From: Thermoplasmatota archaeon
GTDB lineage: Archaea > Thermoplasmatota > E2 > DHVEG-1
Direction of reading: 5' to 3'
Length of the DNA stretch: 45,880 bases
NCBI GenBank assembly: GCA_016927555.1
Contig: JAFGML010000018.1
Span: 1 to 45,880, forward strand
Shown here: in pieces, positions 8,895 to 15,913 of the stretch
Numbering within the stretch: position 1 is the stretch's first letter
Layout: every line of letters starts with the position of its first letter
Made by a program: the position numbers and the translations under genes
The notes under the pieces: model-generated
Database searches by the model: none
Told to the model about the DNA's origin: nothing
What the model saw: the letters and a program-made list of their open reading frames with translations, nothing else

Positions 8895-10045
8895 CTGCAC
8901 AGTCTCTCGTCCAAAAGCCGTCCTCTTCACACCAGACAAAAACGCAGAAGAGACCAACGATGCAACATCCTCTCTTTGGTATCGCACTGCACCGCTGGAT
9001 TCGTCTCGTGCAACACAATAGAGGCGTAGGGAGACGGTACCGCGGCAGGGCTCTCTTCATCACACTTGTGTCCATGTGTACTGCCCCTGCACGCGTCCTG
9101 TGTTCTTTCCTGTATCGTAGAAAAATCACCCAGACGCCGTTGCAGCACCCCCCCATCTTCATCATTGGTCACTGGCGGAGTGGGACGACGTATCTTCATG
9201 AGCTGCTCAGTCAAGACCCTCAGTTCGGCTACCTGTCCTTGTGGCAGTCGCTGCTCCCGGACAGCTTCTTGGTGCTGAACCCTCTGAAGCAGTTCCTCGC
9301 ACGGTTTCTACCAGCACAGCGACCCATGGATGGAATCAAGGTTGCCATGGACAGTCCCTATGAGGATGAGGCTGCGCTCGCAGTGCTGTACCCCTGGTCG
9401 TTCTTCCACTGTCTGCATTTCCCTCAGAATGCTGAGGAGCAGTATCAAAAAGCGATTCATTTTTCAGGTCTCGCCCAAGAGGAGAAGCAGCAGTGGAAGG
9501 CAACGTATCAGACCTTACTTCAGACCGTCACCTACGCGAGTAAAGGAAAACGATTCCTCTCAAAAAACCCTCCGAATACCGCTCGGATTTCCACCCTGCT
9601 TGAACTGTTTCCACAGGCGTACTTCATTCACATCTACCGGAACCCGTACAAGGTGTATCTGTCAACACAAAAAATGCGTCGGAGAGTCGTTGAGGCGCTT
9701 GGACTACAAGAGGCAAACGACGAAGACCTAGAAACACAAGTAGTACGGAACTATGTACGACTCATGCAGAGCTATTTTGAGCAAAAAAAGAACATTGATC
9801 CCAAACACCTCGTCGAAGTACAATATGAGGAGCTGACGGCAAATCCCCTTGAGCAGATCCAGCGTATCTACACCGCGTTTCACCTGCCGGGTTTACAAGA
9901 GGCGTTACCAGCGATGCAACGATATCTCGATCAGCAAGCAGAGTATAAAACCAATGTCTATTCAATTGATAAACAGATCATTGACCAGGTGAAGAAGAAC
10001 TGGGAGTTCACCATTGATCTCTGGGGGTACGACCCGCCGTCGTGA
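8891..10045 (+). CDS. P-loop sulfotransferase
   Basis: This 384-residue protein has the two PAPS-binding signatures of sulfotransferases: the 5'-phosphosulfate loop GHWRSGTTYLHELL (93-106) and the 3'-phosphate site IHIYRNPYKVYLST (246-259, with R250 and S258). KNPPNT lies between them at about 225-230, a common feature of the Sulfotransfer_3 group. These enzymes move sulfate from PAPS to a hydroxyl or amine of a carbohydrate, lipid or protein. A basic N-terminal 60 residues and a hydrophobic stretch (about 54-75) suggest possible membrane association. It overlaps the upstream GNAT gene (ATGA) and the downstream amidotransferase-like gene (GTGA), so the three form one transcription unit. Together with the two ASST-like genes it suggests sulfate-ester chemistry on a surface product. 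Confidence 0.88.
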   Translation: MTAQSLVQKPSSSHQTKTQKRPTMQHPLFGIALHRWIRLVQHNRGVGRRYRGRALFITLVSMCTAPARVLCSFLYRRKITQTPLQHPPIFIIGHWRSGTTYLHELLSQDPQFGYLSLWQSLLPDSFLVLNPLKQFLARFLPAQRPMDGIKVAMDSPYEDEAALAVLYPWSFFHCLHFPQNAEEQYQKAIHFSGLAQEEKQQWKATYQTLLQTVTYASKGKRFLSKNPPNTARISTLLELFPQAYFIHIYRNPYKVYLSTQKMRRRVVEALGLQEANDEDLETQVVRNYVRLMQSYFEQKKNIDPKHLVEVQYEELTANPLEQIQRIYTAFHLPGLQEALPAMQRYLDQQAEYKTNVYSIDKQIIDQVKKNWEFTIDLWGYDPPS

Positions 10046-11379
10046 CGCGTATGATAAGCCCAGCAACTGTGAATCAGAAAACACAAGCCAAGGTACGAGT
10101 CATCCGAGTCGCAATACTCGCTGACGAGCCATTAGGCTGGGAGTCAGCGAAACAGTTCTTCCCTCTCATTTTGGATAACTACTCCTGGAAGACTGAGGAG
10201 ACAACCTATTCCTGTACGACCCGGTATATCTCTGATGAGGATATACGAAAAGGACGTCTCACCACAGCAGACTACGATGTTCTGCTTGTCCCCGGTGGTG
10301 GTGTTGGGGATGGACATGCAGTCATGAAAGGGTTTACCTTCTTGAGGAATGTACGGACATGGAAACAGCAAATCAAAGCTTTTATCCAAAGTGGAGGAGG
10401 GTACGTGGGCGTCTGCGGTGGTGCCGCCCTCATGACAGACCTTCACACCCAGGACAAGGGGCATCATTCGTTCCTAGAGCGACAGTATCATAAAAGCTCA
10501 CTGGGAGTCTCCTGTGTCTCCTCGTATTATCGAACCTTAGCGTTTCCACTGTTTTATCTTTTTCAACACCACCATCCAGAGTATATTGGTGCGACCGCTT
10601 ATGTCTTATCCTTTGCCCCCGGTACAACAACAGAGGGTGCTCAGATACATGCTGGAGGAGCTCCTGTGGAGTTTCACCTCAAGAACACCCATCCTCTCTT
10701 CTCAGGTGTGACGCAGGACACACAGCGTATTCGGTGGTGGGGAGGACCAGCCCTTCTTGTCCCAGAACATCCGGACCGTGAGGTACACATCCTTGCGACG
10801 TACCCTGCGCAGGATCCCTCAGCCAATCCCTTGACACGACTATACGCCTGGAGATACACTGGAGGCATCCATGGTCTCCTCATCGCATTTTTCAAAGCAT
10901 TTCGGTTCATAAAAAAAGAACATCTCATGTTACGAAAAGTGTTCTTGTACACGTATTTTTTTGCGGGGAAATGGGAGCTTACCGATAAGATCATCGAGTT
11001 GGATTATTCCAAGAAGCCGGCCATCACCGCAGAGATTTACCCAAATGAGCACCAAGCCCGAATACTGCTCTGTTCCCCTCATCCTGAGTACATGGTCTGG
11101 TGGAACGGACATATTGTTCAAAAGACCAACAGTGGTTGTCCCTCTCTGAGCACAGGACTGTATCGATGGGAGGACATCACACCGCTGAGCAAGAATGCAT
11201 TCAAAGAAGTGACGCACACCTGGTGGATGGTGCGACGTTTTGTCGCCTGGGCTGCAAAAATCCCAGATTCTGATTTCCCGCCTCTCGAAACTCCGAAGCT
11301 GTCTGAAAAAGAATTCGCACGTATCTCTCAGAATGTTTTTTGGGATGGGAGTCTGTTGAATCAGATGAAGAATATTTAA
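10042..11379 (+). CDS. class I glutamine amidotransferase-like protein (BPL_N type)
   Basis: This 445-residue cytoplasmic protein has a flavodoxin-like N-terminus: VRVIRVAILAD, then YDVLLVPGGGVGDG (78-91) and the nucleophile elbow GVCGGA (123-128, Cys125). The motif SPHPE (345-349) supplies the His347 and Glu349 expected of a Cys-His-Glu amidotransferase triad. This arrangement resembles the 'biotin-protein ligase N-terminal' group within class I amidotransferases. No partner synthase is fused, so the ammonia or glutamine role is unproven and the reaction unknown. The start is GTG 10042 (overlapping the sulfotransferase stop) or ATG 10051 in the same frame. It is the last gene before the base composition turns AT-rich. 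Confidence 0.7.
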   Translation: MTRMISPATVNQKTQAKVRVIRVAILADEPLGWESAKQFFPLILDNYSWKTEETTYSCTTRYISDEDIRKGRLTTADYDVLLVPGGGVGDGHAVMKGFTFLRNVRTWKQQIKAFIQSGGGYVGVCGGAALMTDLHTQDKGHHSFLERQYHKSSLGVSCVSSYYRTLAFPLFYLFQHHHPEYIGATAYVLSFAPGTTTEGAQIHAGGAPVEFHLKNTHPLFSGVTQDTQRIRWWGGPALLVPEHPDREVHILATYPAQDPSANPLTRLYAWRYTGGIHGLLIAFFKAFRFIKKEHLMLRKVFLYTYFFAGKWELTDKIIELDYSKKPAITAEIYPNEHQARILLCSPHPEYMVWWNGHIVQKTNSGCPSLSTGLYRWEDITPLSKNAFKEVTHTWWMVRRFVAWAAKIPDSDFPPLETPKLSEKEFARISQNVFWDGSLLNQMKNI

Positions 11380-11544
11380 CATTGCCCTGTCAATACAAGA
11401 GGGTAATTAAGTGGTAAACCAAGAAGTATCTTAAAAACTGCTAAACGACAGTCAAGATTCAATTAAGGAGTCAACAGTGATTTTTTCTTGATTTTTTCTA
11501 AAATGGGTTCTATTAAAACATTTTGAGATGTTAAAAATACTTCG

Positions 11545-11742
11545 TTACCATTTCATTGGCATTTTTCTTCGTTCACTATCGTCTTCATTTTGTTCAGTAG
11601 CTGCTTTTGTTTTTTCTAGGTATTTTTCTAAACACGTTGGACAAATAGCAAAAACTTCTAATCCGTTAACACCGGTCGTATTATGTATGGTTATGTCATC
11701 TGCCTGAACAACTTTGCTACATAGATTACAGACATATTTCAT
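11545..11742 (-). CDS. small zinc-ribbon protein
   Basis: This is a 65-residue protein with two CxxC knuckles, CNLC (near residue 5) and CPTC (near residue 34), spaced as in a zinc ribbon, and a charged tail. Nothing identifies its partner. The start is chosen at ATG 11742 because AGGTGA lies just upstream; a GTG at 11751, overlapping the TGA of the RHH gene before it, is the alternative. It probably forms an operon with that regulator. It lies in the AT-rich segment. Confidence 0.55.
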   Translation of the reverse strand: MKYVCNLCSKVVQADDITIHNTTGVNGLEVFAICPTCLEKYLEKTKAATEQNEDDSERRKMPMKW

Positions 11743-11747
11743 ATTAT

Positions 11748-11906
11748 TCACCTTATTTTTGCGTTTAATTTATTATTTTTTATGTAGAAATTCGTCATAT
11801 ACACTATTTGTCTGCTATAGGGTCGCTCTTCGTCTTTGGCAAGTTTTTTGATGAGTGCATTTTCTTCCTTTGTCAAAGAGATGTTCATTCGTATTCTTTT
11901 TTCCAT
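11748..11906 (-). CDS. ribbon-helix-helix transcriptional regulator, copy A
   Basis: This 52-residue protein has the shape of a CopG/Arc-type RHH domain: a short strand RIRMNISLT, helix EENALIKKLAKDEE, a turn with RPYSR, and helix QIVYMTNFYIKN. RHH proteins bind DNA as dimers through the paired strand, here probably at the dyad in its own promoter. Helix residues and DNA are almost identical to the second copy at 15486-15605, so the duplication is recent. The start is ATG 11906 or ATG 11888 (MNISL). Its TATA box and operator-like dyad lie in the divergent promoter module immediately to the right. The stop touches the next zinc-ribbon gene. Confidence 0.7.
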   Translation of the reverse strand: MEKRIRMNISLTKEENALIKKLAKDEERPYSRQIVYMTNFYIKNNKLNAKIR

Positions 11907-11911
11907 TTGAT

Positions 11912-12026
11912 GCACAAACAGGTAATAATTTTGCACACTTATATGCCTTTCTACACAATGATATATACTTGCTATTCCTTATTGCTATCATCCGACTAAT
12001 GTCGGAAAGGGCAGGCGAAATCAATG
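11912..12026. promoter_or_regulatory. bidirectional promoter module, copy A
   Basis: This is the first of three copies of a module (others at 13465 and 15628). From left to right it has: block CACAAAC (11913-11919); an imperfect dyad around GGTAA-N5-TTGCA (11920-11936); a minus-strand TATA box (CTTATATGCC, 11938-11947) for the RHH gene; a plus-strand TATA box GATATATACT (11960-11969); a leader hairpin CCGAC-TAAT-GTCGG (11992-12005); and the ribosome-binding segment before ATG 12024. CACAAAC to ATG is 111 nt, the same as in the other two copies. The dyad sits between the minus-strand TATA box and its expected transcript start, a typical place for a repressor site. Confidence 0.7.
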
Positions 12027-12134
12027 AGTATACCGAGAGAATTTTCAAACGTTGAGAACGAGAGCAATAAAAAGTTTCGAAAACGACATCACACCTATGA
12101 CGAAGATTATTACAAAGCAAGATTTGAGAAATGA
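12024..12134 (+). CDS. 36-residue basic microprotein, copy A
   Basis: ATG 12024 to TGA 12132-12134 encodes 36 residues, starting MSIPREF and with a basic centre KKFRKRHH. Aligned without gaps to the frame at 15740-15862 it shares 11 of 36 positions, including REF near the start, E13, N15, the RKR triplet at 19-21 and a D-x-Y near residue 30. The shared protein sequence, the conserved upstream module and the ribosome-binding segment suggest it is translated. It lies 45 bases before the glycosyltransferase start. A leader-peptide role or a small RNA- or DNA-binding protein are both possible; I have no family match. Confidence 0.45.
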   Translation: MSIPREFSNVENESNKKFRKRHHTYDEDYYKARFEK

Positions 12135-12179
12135 ATTGTCTCTAATGAAATAAGGAATTTTTTAAAAGTGATAAAGGAC

Positions 12180-13373
12180 ATGAAAGTAGCAATGATTGGC
12201 TGGGAATACCCACCGTTTATGGTAGGCGGTTTAGGTACGCATTGTTATGGACTTACTCGAAGTCTTACTCATATGGGTGTGAAGGTAGATTTTTATATGC
12301 CTCAAACGAAACATGGCGCGACGAGTGATAATCGTAATTTGGTAATTAAAGAGGTAGGAGAGACCACAGTTTTTCCGTATGATCGCCCTGAAAGCAATGA
12401 AATTGCTGGTCAGTTTTTTGACGTGGTTGCTCGCTATAATACATTAGTTGTTGCGAAAGTGAAAGGTACGTATAATGTCATTCATTGTCATGATTGGTTG
12501 ACGATACAAGCAAGTATCACGTTAAAGGATCTCTTGGGCGTTCCTCTGGTTCTTACGGTTCATTCAACGGAGTATGACCGAAGTGGCTGGCTTCATCCGA
12601 ATCAATGGTTCATTGATATTGAACGGGGAGGGATGGAAAAAGCTGATAAAATTATCGCGGTGAGCCAATTTACAAAAAGAACGATCATTGAGAAATATGG
12701 GATAAATCCTGATAAGATTACTGTTATTTATAACGCGGTGTATCCGATTTCTGAGGGGAAGAAGCAGAAACTTGTTTTGTTTTTTGGTCGTCTGACCATT
12801 CAGAAGGGTGCGGATGTTTTCCTTCGTGCAGCAAAGAAAGTATCAGAATTTGAACCCGGTGTTCGGTTTGTGGTAGCTGGTGCTGGTGATTTGCTTCCAG
12901 AGTTGATCAAACAGGCTGTTGATCTCGGCATCTCGAATAGGGTTATTTTCACGGATCGTCTCACTGATGATGAAATGAAACATATGTATGGAATTGCGAG
13001 TGTGTATGTGATGCCTTCAGTAAGTGAACCTTTTGGCATCACTGCCTTGGAGGCGATCTCAGCTGGAACTCCTACGATTGCTTCGAAAACCGCAGGCGTC
13101 TGCGAGACATTCCATAACTGTTTAAAGGTTGACTTCTGGGATAGTGACGAGATAGCAAGCAAAATCATATCGTTGCTACGACACGAATCGTTAAGTAAAA
13201 CACTTACTGAAAACGGAAGGCAAGAGATTGAACTTTTTACGTGGGATAACGTTGCAGAAAAAACACTAGATGTTTATAATGGTCTCAATACTGCGAGATT
13301 GAAAAAACAGCTTGAGGAAAGAGAAAGAATTTACGAGTTGAATACCGCCTACTTAAAACATAAAAAGAAATAA
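12180..13373 (+). CDS. GT4 glycosyltransferase (glycogen/starch synthase-like)
   Basis: This 397-residue protein starts MKVAMIGWEYPPFMVGGLG, the N-terminal nucleotide-loop signature of GT4/GT5-type synthases (GGLG near 16-19). The C-terminal Rossmann half has SEPFGITALEA, the E-x7-E donor site of GT4 enzymes. It should use a nucleotide sugar, probably ADP- or UDP-glucose, to extend an alpha-glucan or a surface glycan. ATG 12180 is chosen because family members begin at this methionine; GTG 12168 in frame is the alternative. A GH57 enzyme follows after one more promoter module, a pairing known from archaeal glycogen clusters, which supports alpha-glucan metabolism. The charged C-terminal helix is an extra. 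Confidence 0.88.
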   Translation: MKVAMIGWEYPPFMVGGLGTHCYGLTRSLTHMGVKVDFYMPQTKHGATSDNRNLVIKEVGETTVFPYDRPESNEIAGQFFDVVARYNTLVVAKVKGTYNVIHCHDWLTIQASITLKDLLGVPLVLTVHSTEYDRSGWLHPNQWFIDIERGGMEKADKIIAVSQFTKRTIIEKYGINPDKITVIYNAVYPISEGKKQKLVLFFGRLTIQKGADVFLRAAKKVSEFEPGVRFVVAGAGDLLPELIKQAVDLGISNRVIFTDRLTDDEMKHMYGIASVYVMPSVSEPFGITALEAISAGTPTIASKTAGVCETFHNCLKVDFWDSDEIASKIISLLRHESLSKTLTENGRQEIELFTWDNVAEKTLDVYNGLNTARLKKQLEERERIYELNTAYLKHKKK

Positions 13374-13464
13374 TACAAGTATTTTTACGATGAAAACTTG
13401 TTAAGGTATTTTTCTCCATATTTTATTGAGTGGATGGAAAAAGAGTATTTGCATGAGAGTTTCT

Positions 13465-13579
13465 ACACAAACTTGCAATAATATTACACATTTATATGCC
13501 TTTGTACACAACAATATATACTGCCTACTGCATACTAGTATCATCCGACAAACTTCGGAAAGGACAGGTGAGATCAATG
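13465..13579. promoter_or_regulatory. bidirectional promoter module, copy B (no RHH gene beside it)
   Basis: This is the second copy of the module: CACAAAC (13466-13472), imperfect dyad TTGCAA-N5-TTACAC (13473-13489), TTTATATGCC (13491-13500), ACAATATATACT (about 13510-13521), hairpin CCGA-N6-TCGG (13545-13558), AGGTGAGATC and ATG 13577. The spacing from CACAAAC to ATG is again 111 nt. No regulator is encoded to its left, so the minus-strand promoter half has no recognisable gene. Dyad positions match the other copies, so an RHH protein made from copy A or C could act here. Confidence 0.65.
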
Positions 13580-13669
13580 AAGACCAACGAACGAGTAAAA
13601 CGACCATTGGAAACGCAAACGACTTCAACCTTTGCAATCAGGTCCTTATTTCCAGAGCCCAATACTTAA
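13577..13669 (+). pseudogene. decayed copy B of the microprotein
   Basis: The ATG in module B opens a 30-codon frame ending at TAA 13667-13669, but the encoded peptide does not match copies A and C. At the DNA level, GGAAACGCAAACGACTTCAA (about 13609-13628) aligns with the RKR-encoding part of copy C. In the matching frame it would read KRKRLQ, but that frame hits TAA just upstream. Compared with copy C the distance from ATG to this block is 17 nt shorter, a frame-changing deletion. I read this as a broken copy; a diverged, still translated leader is the alternative. Confidence 0.4.
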
Positions 13670-13719
13670 CGTATACTCTGAAAATGAAAACTAAGGAAAT
13701 GAGATAAACGAAATATCAA

Positions 13720-13750
13720 GGACGAATATATCGTCCAAATCTCTTTTTTT
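13720..13750 (+). promoter_or_regulatory. stem-loop with T-tract ahead of the GH57 unit
   Basis: GGACGA (13720-13725), a 5-nt loop and TCGTCC (13731-13736) form a perfect 6-bp hairpin. It is followed by AAATCTC and seven T (13744-13750), then AGGGGA and ATG 13763. The same arrangement, with a GACGAT/ATCGTC stem, lies before the gene at 15958. It resembles an intrinsic terminator or attenuator between the small frame and the next gene; a regulatory role is inferred from the repeat. Confidence 0.5.
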
Positions 13751-13762
13751 AGGGGAAAAAAT

Positions 13763-13861
13763 ATGGTAAACATTAGTAGATGTATTCACTGTGGACAAGA
13801 ATCCAGAAGCAGAAAAAATCCAGAAGATCAATTAATCAATGCGGATAAGGGGAATACATAA
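13763..13861 (+). CDS. 32-residue CxxC mini-protein
   Basis: ATG 13763 is preceded by AGGGGA and opens a 32-codon frame with one CIHC knuckle near the start and a charged remainder. Its stop TAA overlaps the ATG of the GH57 gene (TAATG at 13859-13863), which suggests translational coupling. The opening ATGGT context and the hairpin before it match the zinc protein gene at 15958. It could be a shortened relative of that protein or only a leader frame. There is no family match. Confidence 0.4.
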   Translation: MVNISRCIHCGQESRSRKNPEDQLINADKGNT

Positions 13862-15048
13862 TGCCATCAATCTGTCTCTATTTCGAAGTACATCAACCAA
13901 TGAGATTAAATCATTTTACGGTTTTCAATATAGGCGCAAACCATGACAGATCTTCTGACTATTTTAATCGTAAACTGAACCAAGAAATTTTTGAAAAAGT
14001 TGCACAAAAATGTTATCTTCCAACAAATAAAATATTGCTTGAGTTAATCAATAAATATGATGGTAAATTTCGGGTTTCATTTAGTTTAACAGGCACATTC
14101 ATTGATTATTGTGAACGGTATATGCCTTCAGTTCTTGATAGTTATAAAGCTCTGTTTGCTACCGGTGCTGTTGACTTCATCGAGGAGACCTATTTTCATT
14201 CACTTTCCAGCTTGTATGACGATCTTGATGAGTTCGAAAAGCAAGTACACATGCATCGTCAGATGATAAAAAGAATATTTAACTATGAACCAAAGATGTT
14301 CAGAAACACAGAAACAATCTATGATAACCGTATAGCCAAAAAAATCGCTGAGTTAGGATACAAAGGAATTATTACTGAAGGAGCAGAGAAGATTTTAGGA
14401 TGGCGTTCACCAAACTTTGTCTACAAACCAGTGAACGCAAACATCAAAGTACTCCTGAGAAATTACAAGCTCAGCGATGATGTCGGGTTTCGGTTTTCTT
14501 CACGAAACTGGCCGGAGTTCCCTCTCACTGCAGAGAAGTACGCGAACTGGATGTCCAACTCCTCTGGCGATGTTATCAACCTGTTCATGGATTACGAAAC
14601 CTTTGGAGAACATCAATGGATAGAAACAGGGATCTTTGAATTCCTCAAACATCTCCCCAGGGAAGCCTTTAAACATGATAACCTTGATTTTGCTACCGTA
14701 ACCGAAGCAGTTGAGCGATATGCACCTGTTGGAGAAATAGATGTCCCCTTAGCGATCTCTTGGGCAGATGAAGATCGGAACGTCTCAACATGGCTTGGAA
14801 ATGATATGCAAATGGCTTGTTTTAATGAACTAAAAAACATCGGGATAAAACTCAAAGAAAAGAGTAATGAGAGGTTACTTAAAACATGGCGTCGTCTTCA
14901 AACATCAGATCATTTGTATTACTGTTCAACAAAAGGTCTTGCTGATGGAGCGGTTCATGCCTATTTTAGCCCGTATGATAATCCTTATGAAGGTTTTATG
15001 AACTATATGAATATCTTACAAGATTTAAAACAGAGAGTAGTGTTGTAG
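13861..15048 (+). CDS. glycoside hydrolase family 57 (alpha-amylase/4-alpha-glucanotransferase type)
   Basis: This 395-residue protein shows the ordered GH57 motifs: HQP (11-13), TGTFID (77-82), FRNTETIY (147-154, nucleophile Glu151) and LFMDYETFGEHQW (241-253, acid/base Asp244). GH57 enzymes hydrolyse, transfer or branch alpha-1,4 glucans; sequence alone does not decide which. The length is close to the shorter cytoplasmic alpha-amylase group, and no signal peptide is seen. It sits downstream of the GT4 gene, so the two probably build and process a storage glucan. Its start overlaps the mini-protein stop. Transcription probably comes from promoter module B. Confidence 0.93.
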   Translation: MPSICLYFEVHQPMRLNHFTVFNIGANHDRSSDYFNRKLNQEIFEKVAQKCYLPTNKILLELINKYDGKFRVSFSLTGTFIDYCERYMPSVLDSYKALFATGAVDFIEETYFHSLSSLYDDLDEFEKQVHMHRQMIKRIFNYEPKMFRNTETIYDNRIAKKIAELGYKGIITEGAEKILGWRSPNFVYKPVNANIKVLLRNYKLSDDVGFRFSSRNWPEFPLTAEKYANWMSNSSGDVINLFMDYETFGEHQWIETGIFEFLKHLPREAFKHDNLDFATVTEAVERYAPVGEIDVPLAISWADEDRNVSTWLGNDMQMACFNELKNIGIKLKEKSNERLLKTWRRLQTSDHLYYCSTKGLADGAVHAYFSPYDNPYEGFMNYMNILQDLKQRVVL

Positions 15049-15084
15049 AGGTTGGTGATTGAAGATTAGAGGAGGTAATGGATA

Positions 15085-15294
15085 ATGCCAAAATGTGAAA
15101 AATGTGGCAAATCCTTTAAAACAAAAAAGGCGCTACATATACACTATACAAAAGCACATAATAAAGGATATGCCTAAATACCTAACTGTGATATTTGTCA
15201 TAAATATTTTATAACAAAAGCACAGATGAAACAACATAGAATAAAAGAGCATACTAAAAAAATTTCTGGTACTAAATTTCGAATCCCGAAATAG
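15085..15294 (+). pseudogene. two-finger C2H2 zinc protein interrupted by an in-frame TAA
   Basis: ATG 15085, after a strong AGGAGG at 15070-15075, encodes a C2H2 finger (CEKC near 4-7, then H-x-H/H about 12 residues on). It stops at TAA 15175-15177 after 30 codons. The same frame then continues for 38 codons with a second clean C2H2 finger (CDIC ... HRIKEH) to TAG 15292-15294. Two fingers in one frame separated by one stop indicate a nonsense mutation in a 69-residue protein. The first finger may still be made alone. TAA excludes pyrrolysine readthrough. Confidence 0.6.
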
Positions 15295-15375
15295 AATTTT
15301 GATGTATGCACCATCAACCATTGGCACAAAATAGAGGGAGTGGTAAACATTAAGAAGTATAGCAATATTAAAATA

Positions 15376-15400
15376 AAATCAGTGTAAAAACCTGATTTTT
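15376..15400 (+). terminator. intrinsic-type terminator
   Basis: AAATCAG (15376-15382) pairs with CTGATTT (15392-15398) around a 9-nt A-rich loop, with the stem running straight into a T-tract and a T-rich tail (to about 15415). It lies after the zinc-finger frame and before the minus-strand RHH gene, so it would end transcripts of the GH57 unit. Confidence 0.6.
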
Positions 15401-15485
15401 TTCATTCTTTTTTCTCATTTCTTCCGCTCGTGTACTTCTCACCCTATCACCCCAATATATTTCGTCCCTTTTGTCCATTTCTTCT

Positions 15486-15605
15486 TCACTTATTTTCTAT
15501 GTAGAATTTCGTCATATACACTATTTGTCTGCTATAGGGTCGCTCTTCTTCTTTCGCAAGTTTTTTGATGAGTGCATTTTCTTCCTTTGTCAAAGAGATA
15601 TTCAT
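15486..15605 (-). CDS. ribbon-helix-helix transcriptional regulator, copy C
   Basis: This 39-residue minimal RHH protein runs from MNISLTKEEN to FYIENK. It differs from copy A by only a few residues over the shared part, and the DNA is nearly identical through the coding region, whereas the promoter module is less alike. ATG 15605 is preceded by GGGGAG at a proper distance. A GTG four codons earlier is possible. The protein is shorter than copy A at the C-terminus. The perfect dyad 31 bases upstream of its start is the best candidate for its own operator. Confidence 0.65.
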   Translation of the reverse strand: MNISLTKEENALIKKLAKEEERPYSRQIVYMTKFYIENK

Positions 15606-15627
15606 TCGTATCCCCACTCCCCTGTTT

Positions 15628-15742
15628 ACACAAACATGTAATATTGTTACATATTTATATGCCTTTATACGCAATGATATATACTACCTCCGGCATACTC
15701 CTCTTATCCGACACACTCAGGAGAGAACAGGTGGGATCAATG
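15628..15742. promoter_or_regulatory. bidirectional promoter module, copy C, with perfect dyad operator
   Basis: This is the third copy of the module. CACAAAC (15629-15635) is followed by the perfect dyad ATGTAA-TATTG-TTACAT (15636-15652), the minus-strand TATA box (TTTATATGCC, 15654-15663), a plus-strand GATATATACT (about 15677-15686), a partly lost leader hairpin, AGGTGGGATC, and ATG 15740. CACAAAC to ATG is 111 nt as in A and B. The dyad consensus over the three copies is roughly GnAA-N5-TTrCA. Confidence 0.72.
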
Positions 15743-15862
15743 ATACTAGACAGAGAATTTATCCACATCGATAAAGAAATGAACTTAAGGAATCGAAAAC
15801 GACTCCAAGCATTCAAAACAGATGACTACAGAAGAGTAATATTTACACAGTGCATGGATTAG
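15740..15862 (+). CDS. 40-residue basic microprotein, copy C
   Basis: ATG 15740 to TAG 15860-15862 encodes 40 residues with DREF near the start and NRKRLQ in the middle. It is a homologue of the frame at 12024 (11 of 36 positions identical without gaps). AGGTG lies 7-9 bases upstream of the ATG. A stem-loop with T-tract and then the zinc protein gene follow, so this frame is the first cistron of that transcript. Function is unknown. Confidence 0.45.
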   Translation: MILDREFIHIDKEMNLRNRKRLQAFKTDDYRRVIFTQCMD

Positions 15863-15913
15863 TTTCGCAGATAACGCTGGAAACTAAAAACGTATGATAC
15901 ATGAACTAGGAAA

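Noticed and set aside
11748-12134. RHH gene plus tiny divergent frame as a toxin-antitoxin pair
   Set aside because: Toxin and antitoxin genes normally lie in one direction and overlap; here the two frames diverge, and the small basic peptide resembles no toxin.
15175-15177. Stop codon in the C2H2 frame as pyrrolysine or selenocysteine readthrough
   Set aside because: The codon is TAA, which neither system uses, and no suitable downstream element was seen.
11912-15742. The three modules as a CRISPR array or a MITE family
   Set aside because: The copies are about 1.5-2.2 kb apart with genes between them, and no terminal inverted repeats or target duplications are visible.
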